Part shown: in pieces, positions 1-8,369 of the stretch
Numbering within the stretch: position 1 is the stretch's first letter
Layout of the letters: each line of letters starts with the position of its first letter
Source: an uncultured Spirochaetaceae bacterium
Lineage (GTDB): Bacteria; Spirochaetota; Spirochaetia; Treponematales; Treponemataceae
Assembly: GCA_902789325.1 (NCBI GenBank)
Contig: CADANN010000003.1
Location: 19,529 to 83,528 of the forward strand
Direction of reading: 5' to 3'
Length of the DNA stretch: 64,000 nucleotides
Position numbers and translations under genes: made by a program
The notes under the pieces: model-generated
What the model was told of the DNA's origin: nothing
Seen by the model: only the letters and a program-made list of their open reading frames with translations
Database searches by the model: none

Positions 1-891
1 ATTAGTTGTAAATAAAGCAGAGCGTAATGGTTTTCCATTGCAGTAGTCTTTTTCTGACTGTTCATCTTTTAATGTTATAGAATCAAAGCCGCATAGTGAG
101 GCGGTGTCGCGGTCAAGGTCACGAAGTTTTTCTTTTATTTCTTCTTTTAATTTTGTGTCATCAGGATAGATGGCTTTTTCTGAAATTGCAGCAGTTGCTG
201 AGGAAATTGCTGAGTCGATTGAAAACTCTCCGAGTTCTCCAAAACCCGCTGCATCTTTAATATCAAAATTACCAACCCGAGTTCTAAACAAGCCTAAAAG
301 ATGGCCGGCACTACCTGCCTCTTTAGCAATATCTCGTGCAAGGCAGCGGATATAAGTTCCCTTAGAAACTGTAAAGTCAATTTTACAATATTCGACAAGT
401 CCTTTTTCATTCAATTTAGTGTCTTTGAGTTCTGCTTCAAAAACTGTAATTGGGCGTGGTGGAATTTCTACAGTTCTGCCTTCTCTTGCAAGGTCACTGG
501 CACGCTTGCCATTTACATGAACTGCACTAAATGCTGGAGGAGCCTGAAGAATGTTTCCTTTAAATTTTTGAAGGGCTAGTGTAAGGGACTCTAAAGTTGG
601 AAGCGGGGCAGTGCGGATAACTTCGCCAGTATATTCGAGGGTATCAGTTTCTTCTCCAAACTTGATTACCGCTTCATAAGATTTATTAAATTCGGTTATG
701 TTTCCTGCAAGCTTTGTGAGGCGGCCTGTGCAAACCACAAGCAGCCCCTGTGCAAAGCTGTCTAAAGTTCCTGTGTGGCCAACTTTTGTTGTTCCTAATG
801 CTTTTTTTACACTATGAAGTGAAGCAAAAGAAGTAAGTCCTGGCTTTTTAGCAAGAAGAACAATACCATCTGGTGAAGAAAGATTAGCCAC
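1..891 (-). CDS. truB: tRNA pseudouridine(55) synthase TruB (C-terminus cut by window edge)
   Basis: TruB converts U55 in the T-loop of tRNAs to pseudouridine. The minus-strand frame is open from 891 to base 1 (297 codons) with no stop, so the 3' end lies outside the window; E. coli TruB is 314 aa, so little is missing. The protein opens MANLSSPDGIVLLAKKPG and carries the family's catalytic segment VGHTGTLDSFAQG, whose Asp is the nucleophile (usual form GHTGTLDP.A.G). Later GTYIRCLARDIA is also typical. The start is GTG at 889-891, preceded by CAGGAG about 7 nt upstream. It lies 23 bp behind the DUF2147 gene on the same strand. The motif makes the call secure. Confidence 0.95.
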   Translation of the reverse strand, partial: MANLSSPDGIVLLAKKPGLTSFASLHSVKKALGTTKVGHTGTLDSFAQGLLVVCTGRLTKLAGNITEFNKSYEAVIKFGEETDTLEYTGEVIRTAPLPTLESLTLALQKFKGNILQAPPAFSAVHVNGKRASDLAREGRTVEIPPRPITVFEAELKDTKLNEKGLVEYCKIDFTVSKGTYIRCLARDIAKEAGSAGHLLGLFRTRVGNFDIKDAAGFGELGEFSIDSAISSATAAISEKAIYPDDTKLKEEIKEKLRDLDRDTASLCGFDSITLKDEQSEKDYCNGKPLRSALFTTN

Positions 892-914
892 ACAAAACTC
901 CTGTATTTTAATGA

Positions 915-1415
915 TTAGCGCAAACCAGAAGCATCAGCTTCAGTTGCCTTTTTCCAGAACTGACTGCGTCCAAAAGGTCCTACTTCTCCGCGCATTTCGA
1001 GAGTATCACCCTTGTACTTTTTTCCATCAGCTTTGTGGAAAGTAATACGACATTTATAGCGTTTTCCGTCGCCCGGGTCAATAATGTAACCGTTAGCCCA
1101 TTTTCCATCTCCCTGGCTTGTAAGATCCCAGATCCAGGTAGTTCCAACAGTTGTAAGAGTACCTACATCGGCACCTTTCATAAAGTTATCGTAAGACTTT
1201 CCTTTACCGCCAGTAGCCTTTTCATCTTGTGGATGATCTGCTACAGAAAGAATCTTACCATAAAGTTTTCCGCCGTCCTGCCAGATTTTCCATCCGGCTG
1301 TATCCTGGTTAGTTTTTTCATCAACACTAACCCAAAATCCCTCCGCAGGGTCAGCAGCAAAACACATAGCACCAACAAAAAGAAATGCTGCTAAGATTGC
1401 AATAAGTTTTTTCAT
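915..1415 (-). CDS. DUF2147-family secreted protein
   Basis: This 166-aa protein begins with a clear signal peptide (MKKLIAILAAFLFVGAMCFA, cleavage likely after CFA), so it should be exported to the periplasm. The mature part starts DPAEGFWVSVDEKT and continues with a W-rich, beta-rich domain (GWKIWQDGGKLYGKI, then a GDTLEMRG motif). That pattern matches DUF2147 proteins, which are common in spirochaetes and have no firmly known function. The ATG has a good site (GGAGG, 9 nt away). An extended -10 element (TGTTATAAT on the minus strand, 1448-1456) lies upstream, so the gene probably has its own promoter and may be cotranscribed with truB. Confidence 0.8.
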   Translation of the reverse strand: MKKLIAILAAFLFVGAMCFAADPAEGFWVSVDEKTNQDTAGWKIWQDGGKLYGKILSVADHPQDEKATGGKGKSYDNFMKGADVGTLTTVGTTWIWDLTSQGDGKWANGYIIDPGDGKRYKCRITFHKADGKKYKGDTLEMRGEVGPFGRSQFWKKATEADASGLR

Positions 1416-1498
1416 GATTATAATCCTCCGAGAAAATAAGATTTTAAATTATAACATGAGTAATCCAAAAAATAAATTGAAATTTTAAGTTTTATATG

Positions 1499-1527
1499 TT
1501 GACACAAAATAGTAAAAATGATATAAA
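1499..1527 (+). promoter_or_regulatory. Sigma-70-type promoter of tRNA-Val
   Basis: TTGACA at 1499-1504, a 17-nt spacer and TATAAA at 1522-1527 give a near-consensus promoter. It ends 15 nt before the tRNA-Val gene, so the tRNA would have only a short leader. Confidence 0.85.
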
Positions 1528-1542
1528 TATTATATTACTTAT

Positions 1543-1616
1543 GGGCAGTTAGCTCAGCTGGTACGAGCGTCTGGTTTACACCCAGAATGTCGGGAGTTCG
1601 ATCCTCTCACTGCCCA
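1543..1616 (+). tRNA. tRNA-Val (anticodon TAC)
   Basis: A 74-nt cloverleaf: acceptor GGGCAGT pairs with ACTGCCC, the anticodon stem TCTGG/CCAGA holds loop TTTACAC with anticodon TAC, and the T arm has loop TTCGATC. The discriminator is A. The CCA end is not encoded (CTA follows), so it must be added after transcription. The T stem contains one G-U pair. Confidence 0.95.
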
Positions 1617-1619
1617 CTA

Positions 1620-1650
1620 AAGACACTTCATTTGAAGTGTCTTTTTTTTT
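1620..1650 (+). terminator. Rho-independent terminator of tRNA-Val
   Basis: A perfect 10-bp inverted repeat (AGACACTTCA / TGAAGTGTCT) is followed by a run of T's. It begins four bases after the tRNA ends. Confidence 0.92.
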
Positions 1651-1691
1651 GTATAAAAGTATATATATGTTAATGACGATGATTATAAAGT

Positions 1692-1710
1692 ATGCTATTA
1701 TAAATAGCAT
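1692..1710 (+). repeat. Perfect palindrome in front of the 1739 lipoprotein gene
   Basis: ATGCTATT, a 3-nt spacer and AATAGCAT form an 8-bp perfect inverted repeat 28 bp upstream of the start codon. It overlaps AT-rich sequence (TATTATAAAT) that could act as a -10 element. It could be an operator or simply a hairpin; the sequence does not say which. Confidence 0.45.
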
Positions 1711-1738
1711 TTAAAAAGCTTTCCAACAGGAGACAGTA

Positions 1739-2434
1739 TTGAAAAAATCGCTTTGCTATAAGTTTTTAATTTTCTCACTTTTCATTTTTTCAACTGCATT
1801 GATTTCCTGTAAAAATACATCAGAAACAAAGCTTGTTTATACAGAAAGCGATACAATCAAAAAATCTGTAAAAGAAAAAGAAAAGGATATCACCTGGACT
1901 CAGGAAATTGAACCAAAACGTCTTACAGAAAAAATTACACGATCCTCTATGAAATTAGGATCAGATGTAGCATATACAAAAGATCTTTTTAAGATTTCAA
2001 ATACAAATAAGGCGCCTGTTTATCCAGAACTTTCTGATTTTGGAAGCCTTGATACACGAAATCTCAAATCATCTGTAAAAGATAAACTTAATAATTTTTG
2101 TAAAAGCCTTTCAACAGAAAATCATTCAGGTGCTGATTCATATTTCAGCAGAAAATATATTTTCAATTATGTATTTTTTGTAAATGAGCTTGAATCAGAA
2201 TGGAAAAATAATTTCGGAAAAGAATATCCGAGAGAAGTGAAAGAAGAAAAAACAGAAGAATCTGGAATTTTTACAAAATGGACTTTTGGCGAACCATTTA
2301 TAGGTTCTGAAATTATGCAGATTCCTGTGCGTTTTTACGCAACCTGTGGTATTATAGATATAACGGTATATTTGAATTCCAGTGGAAATAATGAGATTTA
2401 CCAGATTACTATAGACAGGTGGAAAAAAGTATGA
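1739..2434 (+). CDS. Lipoprotein of unknown function
   Basis: I do not recognise this 231-aa protein. It has a basic, hydrophobic leader and a lipobox, ALISC, near residue 24, so it is probably lipidated and membrane-anchored. Residues 30-100 are rich in K, E, S and T. The C-terminal half (from about FSRKYIFNYVFFVNEL) looks like a folded beta-rich domain. The start is TTG at 1739, chosen because AGGAGA lies just upstream and the signal peptide follows at once. Its stop overlaps the start of the next gene (GTATGATGG), which suggests translational coupling to the PilZ-like protein. Confidence 0.75.
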   Translation: MKKSLCYKFLIFSLFIFSTALISCKNTSETKLVYTESDTIKKSVKEKEKDITWTQEIEPKRLTEKITRSSMKLGSDVAYTKDLFKISNTNKAPVYPELSDFGSLDTRNLKSSVKDKLNNFCKSLSTENHSGADSYFSRKYIFNYVFFVNELESEWKNNFGKEYPREVKEEKTEESGIFTKWTFGEPFIGSEIMQIPVRFYATCGIIDITVYLNSSGNNEIYQITIDRWKKV

Positions 2435-3378
2435 TGGAGCATGACAGACTAACAGGAATTGAGAGGGAACTTGTTCTTCAATATCTGATTGATGGCAACG
2501 TACCTGTTACACTTACTCCAGTTGAAGAACCAATTACTTCTGATGCTGACGATATTGAAGGGGAGATAAAATCTCTTACTTCTCAAATCTTTCCGGTTGC
2601 CATAAAAGGCGAACACATAAAGGTAAAAAAAGATGGAGAAATCCTTCTTGAAAATCCTGTCCAGTCTGTTGCAAACTTTGCAAATAAAAATGTAAAAGTT
2701 GAGTTCTATTTTAATCGAGTCGGTCTTTATTTTATATCACCTGTAAAAGAAACAAAAAAAGGTCTTTCACTTTCAATTCCAGATCAAATTGAACGTATTG
2801 CAGATATAGAAGAAGATTCAGATTATGATTTTTCTTCTGTAATTTATTTTGATTGTAAATCACGCAGAGATTTAAATTTAAAATGTGTACCAGAAGAAGG
2901 TGTTGAGCTTTTTGTACGCCCTGTCTGGAAAATCATACCTCTTGAATATCAGAAAAAAGCAAAAGAGTTACTTGAACAGTTTGTTGAACAAGCCAAACAG
3001 GAAAAAAATGCAGGTAATGGAATTCAACTTATTCCTGTTTGTAAATATCTTGCAGAACCTCACAGTCTAAAAATGGAAGCAATGGAAAACAGGGTGAAAC
3101 CTTTTTCAATTCTGTTTGTAGATCATGAAAGACTTGTTGTTGGAATGGAAACTCAAAACTGTACATTCTTTGCAAACGAAGAATATGGTATCAAGCTTTC
3201 CTTCTCTATTAAACGAGGGCCAATTCTTACGCGAGATATTTATGTAACAGGAATCATAAATAAAATATACAGAAGTGCAGACGGCTTGTATTCCTGTGTA
3301 GATTTCCGTTATACAACAATTCAGGAAGAAGATTTGCGCTTTTTATACGAGAAAGCAACAAGTACTCTGTTTAATTAA
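2431..3378 (+). CDS. PilZ-like cytoplasmic protein
   Basis: This is a soluble protein of about 315 aa. I prefer ATG 2431 over the upstream in-frame GTG at 2419, because AGGTGG then sits 8 nt away and the start overlaps the previous stop. The C-terminal 100 residues (RVKPFSILFVDHERLVVG, then VDFRYTTIQEEDLRFLYEKA) resemble the end of a PilZ beta-barrel, and the N-terminal half could be a YcgR-like domain. The usual RxxxR and (D/N)xSxxG c-di-GMP-binding motifs are not clear, so binding is doubtful. It is co-expressed with the lipoprotein before it. The assignment is by fold-like similarity only. Confidence 0.5.
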   Translation: MMEHDRLTGIERELVLQYLIDGNVPVTLTPVEEPITSDADDIEGEIKSLTSQIFPVAIKGEHIKVKKDGEILLENPVQSVANFANKNVKVEFYFNRVGLYFISPVKETKKGLSLSIPDQIERIADIEEDSDYDFSSVIYFDCKSRRDLNLKCVPEEGVELFVRPVWKIIPLEYQKKAKELLEQFVEQAKQEKNAGNGIQLIPVCKYLAEPHSLKMEAMENRVKPFSILFVDHERLVVGMETQNCTFFANEEYGIKLSFSIKRGPILTRDIYVTGIINKIYRSADGLYSCVDFRYTTIQEEDLRFLYEKATSTLFN

Positions 3379-4480
3379 TTGTATTTGATTCTTCTGTTTG
3401 TTGAGGCGGAGATTGTCTCGGATCGTTTCCAATTAAAATTGCTAGTCCCTTAAGATACTCAATATTTTCGCAGACAATCTTTATAATTACCATAAGTGGA
3501 ACTGCAAGCAGCATTCCTGTAAAGCCCCAGATATATCCCCATAAAGAAAGACTTATCAGAATGATTACAGGTGAAATACCAAGATTCTTTCCTTCAATGC
3601 GAGGTTCAAGAATGTTTCCAAGCACCATATTTACCGTCAGCATAAAAAGGAAAATGAATAAAGTTTTTCCCCAGTTTGGATAGAATTGAATCAGTGAAAA
3701 AATTGTTGTCAGGCCAACAGAAATTATAGAACCAAAAATTGGAATGAAGTTCATTATAAAAGCAAGGAAGCCCCATACAATAGGGAAGTCCAATCCTATA
3801 ATCAATGATGTAATTCCACACAATACACCGGTTGCAAGCGAGATGAAAAATTTAATTGAAATATAGCGCATTGTCTGGTTTATAATCTGATTTGAGATTC
3901 TTGTGATTTTTGCGCGGTTATCCTTAAAAGCATAATGCATCTTTCTTTTTGTGAGTCTCATTTCAAGCAGAATGAAGGCCGTCATAAGCGCAATAAGGAA
4001 AAGAGTTTTTGAAAAGGATATTACGCCAGAAGAAAGGGAAACTGCCAGCTTTTGAGTATATTCACGTACCTTTAAGGAAGTCCACAGATTCTGAAAAAGG
4101 CTTTTTGTATTATCAATTTCTATTCCAAGATTATCGGCTATCAACTGATAGATTGACATAAAGCGGGTTTCATATTTTGGAAATTCTGAAATGATACCGG
4201 TAAGTGAAGTTACCAATATTGATGTTATTCCAAGAAGGATGATAAAAAACAGAATAACGATTATTAATGAAGAAATTACCCATGGAATACCTGTTTTTAC
4301 GTTCAGCTTTTTAATGATTGGTAAAAATACAAAAGAAAGCATGAAGGAAAGAACAACAGGTATTAAAACATTAGACATAGTTTTGCACAGAAAACCTGCA
4401 AGCACAACAGCTAGAAATAGAACAAGATAAAAGATTCTGTTTGAAGTAGTTTTCTGATTCAGGTTTTCTGTGTCGTCCAT
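3371..4480 (-). CDS. AI-2E family transporter (multi-pass permease)
   Basis: This is a 369-aa membrane protein of the AI-2E transporter family (PF01594), whose members are exporters or antiporters; the substrate cannot be predicted. It has about eight hydrophobic segments: a pair near the start (IFYLVLFLAVVLAGFL, then VLIPVVLSFMLSFVFLP), a long middle amphipathic region, and a C-terminal set that includes the typical PLMVIIKIVCENIEYLKGLA ending. Start ATG 4480 has AAGGAG 6 nt upstream; a longer start at 4510 would run into a palindromic repeat and has no ribosome site. It overlaps the convergent PilZ-like gene by 8 bp and follows serS. Confidence 0.85.
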   Translation of the reverse strand: MDDTENLNQKTTSNRIFYLVLFLAVVLAGFLCKTMSNVLIPVVLSFMLSFVFLPIIKKLNVKTGIPWVISSLIIVILFFIILLGITSILVTSLTGIISEFPKYETRFMSIYQLIADNLGIEIDNTKSLFQNLWTSLKVREYTQKLAVSLSSGVISFSKTLFLIALMTAFILLEMRLTKRKMHYAFKDNRAKITRISNQIINQTMRYISIKFFISLATGVLCGITSLIIGLDFPIVWGFLAFIMNFIPIFGSIISVGLTTIFSLIQFYPNWGKTLFIFLFMLTVNMVLGNILEPRIEGKNLGISPVIILISLSLWGYIWGFTGMLLAVPLMVIIKIVCENIEYLKGLAILIGNDPRQSPPQQTEESNTIN

Positions 4481-4497
4481 TTGGGGCTCCTTTGTGA

Positions 4498-4524
4498 GAC
4501 CCCGAACCAAGTTCGGGGTGACAG
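4498..4524. repeat. Small palindromic repeat, copy 1 (CTTG-loop family)
   Basis: Arms CCCCGAAC and GTTCGGGG are perfect and separated by three bases; TGACA flanks one side. Read on the minus strand it is TGTCACCCCGAAC-TTG-GTTCGGGGTC. It starts one base after the serS stop codon. Copies 2 (14918) and 3 (15747) share the TGTCA flank and the CTTG loop while the stem sequence differs. Confidence 0.8.
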
Positions 4525-4525
4525 T

Positions 4526-5803
4526 TTATTTTTTAGGCAAAATTTTATCGAATCCGCAGTATGGAACAAGTACTTCTGGAATTGTTACAGAGCCGTCTGC
4601 ATTCTGATAGTTTTCGAGAATTGCAAGCATTGCGCGGCCAACAGCAATTGCAGTTCCGTTCAATGTGTGAACGTACTTATTCTTTCCATCGTCGTCCTTA
4701 TATTTAATGTTGAGGCGGCGAGCCTGATAATCTGTACAGTTAGAAGTAGAAGTTACTTCTCCGTATTCACCACCGTTGCGGCCAGGCATCCATGCTTCAA
4801 GGTCCCACTTGCGGTAGGCTGGAGCACCGAGGTCTCCTGTACAGGTATCTACAACGTGGAATGGAAGTCCAAGACCTGTAAAGATTTCCTCTTCAATCTG
4901 ACGAAGCTTTTCGTGAATCTCATCAGACTGTTCTGGAGTAGCGTAAGCAAACATTTCTACCTTGTCGAACTGGTGAACGCGGTAGAGTCCCTTTGAGAAC
5001 TGACCTGCAGCACCTGCTTCGCGGCGGAAACAGTGTGAAAGACCGCCGTAGAAACGTGGAAGGCTTGCCTTGTCGAGGATTTCATCCTGATGATAACCAC
5101 CAAGAGTGATTTCTGCAGTAGCAACGAGACAGGTTCCTTCTTCTTCGATTGAGTAAACGTTAGATTCGTTTCCACGTGGATTGAATCCGATTCCCTTAAG
5201 AACTTCTTCCTTTGCAACATCAGGTGTAATGAACATCTGGAAGTTGTGCTTGCGGAGAGTGTTCAAAGCATACATAATCAAAGCTTGTTCAAGGAATACT
5301 GCTTCGTTTTTAAGATAGTAGAACTTTGGACCAGATACTTTAGTACCGCGGTCAAAGTCGATGATATCGAGTGACTCACCAAGCTGAACATGATCTTTTG
5401 GTTCAAAATCAAACTTGCGTGGAGTTCCAACCTTTTTTACTTCAAGGTTTTCTGTGTCGAGTTTTCCAACTGGCGCATCTGGGTGAACCATGTTTGGAAT
5501 CTGACGTGCTGCTTCTTCAAGAGCTGCTTCAGTTTCTTTTGTTTCAGCTTCTACAGAAGTGATTTCATCTTTAATTGCCTTTCCTGCTGCAATAAGTTCA
5601 TTGCGCTTTTCAGGATCAAGCTTCTGTTTCATTGCTTGAGCATTTTCATTACGCTTCTGCTGAAGTCCCTGGAGTTTTGTTACAAGGGCAGTGCGCTTGT
5701 CAAAAAGTTCTACTACCTTGTCTGCGTCTGCAGTCATGTTACGGTTAATGATATTCTGTTTTACCGCATCAAGATTGTCTTTAATAAACTTGTAATCCAA
5801 CAT
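4526..5803 (-). CDS. serS: Serine--tRNA ligase
   Basis: SerRS charges tRNA-Ser (and tRNA-Sec) with serine. The protein is 425 aa, the normal bacterial length. Residues 1-110 form the N-terminal coiled-coil arm (LDYKFIKDNLDAVKQNI, KRNENAQAMKQ) that binds the long variable arm of tRNA-Ser. The class II catalytic core follows, with TAEITLGGYHQDEIL, motif 2 in FRREAGAAGQFSKGLYRVHQF and motif 3 near LNGTAIAVGRAMLAILENYQ. The start ATG has GAGGAC about 8 nt upstream. It is the last gene of the smc-to-serS cluster, 24 bp after the SIMPL gene, and is followed by palindromic repeat copy 1. Confidence 0.97.
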   Translation of the reverse strand: MLDYKFIKDNLDAVKQNIINRNMTADADKVVELFDKRTALVTKLQGLQQKRNENAQAMKQKLDPEKRNELIAAGKAIKDEITSVEAETKETEAALEEAARQIPNMVHPDAPVGKLDTENLEVKKVGTPRKFDFEPKDHVQLGESLDIIDFDRGTKVSGPKFYYLKNEAVFLEQALIMYALNTLRKHNFQMFITPDVAKEEVLKGIGFNPRGNESNVYSIEEEGTCLVATAEITLGGYHQDEILDKASLPRFYGGLSHCFRREAGAAGQFSKGLYRVHQFDKVEMFAYATPEQSDEIHEKLRQIEEEIFTGLGLPFHVVDTCTGDLGAPAYRKWDLEAWMPGRNGGEYGEVTSTSNCTDYQARRLNIKYKDDDGKNKYVHTLNGTAIAVGRAMLAILENYQNADGSVTIPEVLVPYCGFDKILPKK

Positions 5804-5827
5804 ATTTTTAGTCCTCGTTTTATTTTA

Positions 5828-6544
5828 TTAGTTAGTTAATTCGTATTTAATTGTCACATTAGATGTGATTGTTACATTACCTTCAACAATTGGAGTTGGA
5901 GTGCTGCCTGCTTCCATAGAAACAGCCTTGAACATCATATCATTGCTGCGACTTGCACTTGTATAATCCTCACGGATTTCAAGAACGCCGTTTACCTTAC
6001 ATCCGCTGGCTCCTGCTAACAGAGAAGCTGCATCCTGTGCATTTTTAATTGCGAGTGTGCGAGCTTCACGTAAAGCTGTTGCTTTATCAGATACAAGATA
6101 TTCAAAAGAAGTGATTCCATTTGCGCCAGTATTGTTCTTTACTGCGGCATCAATAACTTTTCCTGTAAGCTCAGTATTTCTGATAATTACAGCGATTGTA
6201 TTGCGAACAGTATATTCACCGGCATAAGAATGAGAATTGTCCTGTGAAATCGAATAATCAAAAGTTGAAATATCTGATTCAGGAATACCAGCTTCTTTTA
6301 TTGCATTGATTGTGTTTGTTGTATTAATAGCATTTCTTTCTGCTACCTGTGGGCAGTTCCAGCCTGTGTTTCGTACAATAAACTTCATTGATACCATATC
6401 AGGTTTTACGGAAATGCTTCCCGAACCCGAAACCGTAATTGAGCGGACAGGAGCAACTTCCTTTTCTGGACGACCTAATACACAGGATGACAAGAGGGCT
6501 GTGCCCATTCCGATAATAAGAATAGATTTAAATGCTTTGTTCAT
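5828..6544 (-). CDS. SIMPL-domain (DUF541) lipoprotein
   Basis: This 238-aa protein has a lipoprotein signal peptide with lipobox LLSSC (Cys about 21), so it is probably anchored in a cell-envelope membrane. The mature part is a SIMPL/DUF541 domain: RSITVSGSGSISVKPDMVSM is its hallmark opening, and ATALREARTLAIKNAQDAASLLA is the conserved helix. SIMPL proteins are periplasmic or outer-membrane proteins of uncertain role, linked in some bacteria to oxidative stress. It lies between the TPR lipoprotein (5 bp upstream) and serS and is clearly cotranscribed with them. Confidence 0.88.
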   Translation of the reverse strand: MNKAFKSILIIGMGTALLSSCVLGRPEKEVAPVRSITVSGSGSISVKPDMVSMKFIVRNTGWNCPQVAERNAINTTNTINAIKEAGIPESDISTFDYSISQDNSHSYAGEYTVRNTIAVIIRNTELTGKVIDAAVKNNTGANGITSFEYLVSDKATALREARTLAIKNAQDAASLLAGASGCKVNGVLEIREDYTSASRSNDMMFKAVSMEAGSTPTPIVEGNVTITSNVTIKYELTN

Positions 6545-6549
6545 AGAAT

Positions 6550-7974
6550 CTATCTAACCTCCAAATAGAATCTTTTTAAATATATTATACGCTTATTTGC
6601 GCTGTCCCAGTATTTGCTTGCAGGATAGTTTTTAGTAAGCGTTGAATATGCATCAATTGCACCTTTTATATCACGGACTTCAGATTTCTCTTCAAGAATC
6701 TGGCCTTTAAGATAAAGAGCTTCGTCACGATTATCAGTTGATAATTCAAAGAACTGGTTGAGCTTTGAAAGTGCTGCTTTATATTCTTTTTCATTATATA
6801 GTAACTGAGCTTCTTTTAACAGAGTTTGAGAATTTGGAGTTTGAACTGTTGTTTCTGATTGTTCTTTAGTTGAAACTGCTGGTACAGATTTTTTTGTTTC
6901 AACAGGAACTGGTTTTGCAGGTTCTGTTTTCTTTACAGAAGTCGCTGCAGTATCTGTTTTCACAGTTTCTGATTTTTCAACCTGCTTCTTTTCACCTTCT
7001 GGTTTTACTGTTTCAGTTTCTGTTTCTTCTGATTGTTCTTCAATTTGTTTTACAGGTTTTTCAATCTTCTTTACCGGTAACTTATATTCAGGAGCTTCAA
7101 TATGAGTTTTATTTGAACCATTTTCCGGCAGAATAATTACTTCAATATAATCATCAAGATATTGTCCTGTAAGAGGATCGTTACGATAGAAGTGAATTAT
7201 TTTTGTTCCGGCAGCACGAGCCTGTAAAGTGAATTTTGTATCTTTTGTTCCAAGCTTGCGTCCAAAGTAAGCAATATCTTTTGAATTATCTGTCAGTCCC
7301 ATATAAATCCAACCGCTGCCAGGGTAGGTAACATCAAGATATTCAAACTTTTTGAGAGTAACAGAACGTGAAGGTATGATTTCTTTTTCGGTTTCATTAT
7401 TCTGCTCATCAGAATCTGAATCATCATCAGTGATATCAATACCACCAGAAATGCCGTCTGTATCTGGATTTGTTACGATTACAACATCGTTTGCAGAGAT
7501 GTCTTCTGTTTCTTCAGAAGAAGTTCTGTCTTCTGGATTTTCAGATTCTGAGGCTTCTTCTGTTGCAGGCTCAGTTGTTTCTTCATTTTCATTTGCAATA
7601 ACAGTAATCTCTGGTGGCTCTTCATTTTGAACTGGTTCGGATTCTTCAGATGTTGATTCTTCAACAACTTCATCTTCTGGTTCAAGAGTTACAATTTCAG
7701 GCTCTTCAATTGCTTCTGGTTCTGGAAAATCTTTTGAAGTCAATTCTTCAGGTTGAGAAATTTCCTCAGTTTCGCTTGATGAGTCAGTATCAGTTGTTTC
7801 AGCCTGTGTATCAGTATCAGAGTTCTCTTCTGCAGATTCCTCGTTTACGTCTGTTTCAGCTGCAATTTGAGGAGCCATTTCTGTCTGAGGTTCTGCTTCC
7901 GGAGCCTGCTTAGATGCACAAGCTGTAAAACATAGCGTAATTGCACATGCGGATGCTATGAGTATTCTTTTCAT
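6550..7974 (-). CDS. Acidic lipoprotein with C-terminal TPR-like repeats
   Basis: A 474-aa protein with a lipobox (CFTAC, Cys about 19). Residues 25-200 are low-complexity and extremely rich in E, T and S, which is likely to be disordered. A small beta domain follows (about 205-290, LDVTYPGSGWIYMGLTDN). Next comes a Lys/Glu/Thr/Pro-rich linker, then a C-terminal helical part (LLKEAQLLYNEKEYKAALSK; YSTLTKNYPASKYWDSA) that resembles TPR or BamD/YbgF repeats. That suggests an envelope protein that reaches across the periplasm and docks through its TPRs. Its start overlaps the stop of the 131-aa membrane protein by 4 bp. Function unknown. Confidence 0.7.
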   Translation of the reverse strand: MKRILIASACAITLCFTACASKQAPEAEPQTEMAPQIAAETDVNEESAEENSDTDTQAETTDTDSSSETEEISQPEELTSKDFPEPEAIEEPEIVTLEPEDEVVEESTSEESEPVQNEEPPEITVIANENEETTEPATEEASESENPEDRTSSEETEDISANDVVIVTNPDTDGISGGIDITDDDSDSDEQNNETEKEIIPSRSVTLKKFEYLDVTYPGSGWIYMGLTDNSKDIAYFGRKLGTKDTKFTLQARAAGTKIIHFYRNDPLTGQYLDDYIEVIILPENGSNKTHIEAPEYKLPVKKIEKPVKQIEEQSEETETETVKPEGEKKQVEKSETVKTDTAATSVKKTEPAKPVPVETKKSVPAVSTKEQSETTVQTPNSQTLLKEAQLLYNEKEYKAALSKLNQFFELSTDNRDEALYLKGQILEEKSEVRDIKGAIDAYSTLTKNYPASKYWDSANKRIIYLKRFYLEVR

Positions 7975-8366
7975 GGAGCAGCTCCTGTTATTTCATTTAT
8001 TAAATTATCATTTGCTTTTGAAAGCGAATCAATTTCTTTTTGTGAAGGAATAGTAAACCATTCCTGAGCTTCTTCCTCGCTCCATTTGTCTTTTGGAGTT
8101 CGGGAAGCTGTATAATCCTTTGGAAGTTCCGGGCCATCTGGGATAACCAGAGGTTCTGTAAGTTCAAGTACAGTACCTGGAACTGGGGCAGGTTCTTTTT
8201 TCTTTCCGGCTAAAGCAATCAAAAGAATTATGCATAAAAGAAGAAGTGCAACCAGCCCCGCAATAATATACGAAAGCATTTTATTGTCTTCGTAAAACTC
8301 ACGGATTTTTTCAGTGAGTGGAGAGAGCTTTTCTTTTATGTTTTCCCAAATTCCTTTGATATCCAT
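7971..8366 (-). CDS. Single-pass membrane protein of unknown function
   Basis: A 131-aa protein with a short cytoplasmic helical start (MDIKGIWENIKEKLSPLTEK), one transmembrane helix at about residues 31-54 (LSYIIAGLVALLLLCIILLI) and a basic stop (AGKKK). A proline-rich outer segment follows. I do not recognise a family. It starts 3 bp after the smc stop and overlaps the TPR lipoprotein gene by 4 bp, so the three are translated together. An envelope-anchored partner of the TPR lipoprotein is possible, but that is inference from gene order alone. Confidence 0.65.
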   Translation of the reverse strand: MDIKGIWENIKEKLSPLTEKIREFYEDNKMLSYIIAGLVALLLLCIILLIALAGKKKEPAPVPGTVLELTEPLVIPDGPELPKDYTASRTPKDKWSEEEAQEWFTIPSQKEIDSLSKANDNLINEITGAAP

Positions 8367-8369
8367 ATT

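Noticed and set aside
1035..1394. A 119-codon plus-strand frame opposite the DUF2147 gene.
   Set aside because: Antisense to a gene with a clear signal peptide and ribosome site.
7690..7900. Repeated TTC/TTCA runs looked like a tandem repeat.
   Set aside because: They encode the E/T/S-rich segment of the lipoprotein with imperfect periodicity; no regular repeat unit.
7352..7913. Long plus-strand frames opposite the acidic lipoprotein.
   Set aside because: They mirror the repetitive GAA/TCA codons of the true gene on the other strand; no ribosome site or recognisable protein.
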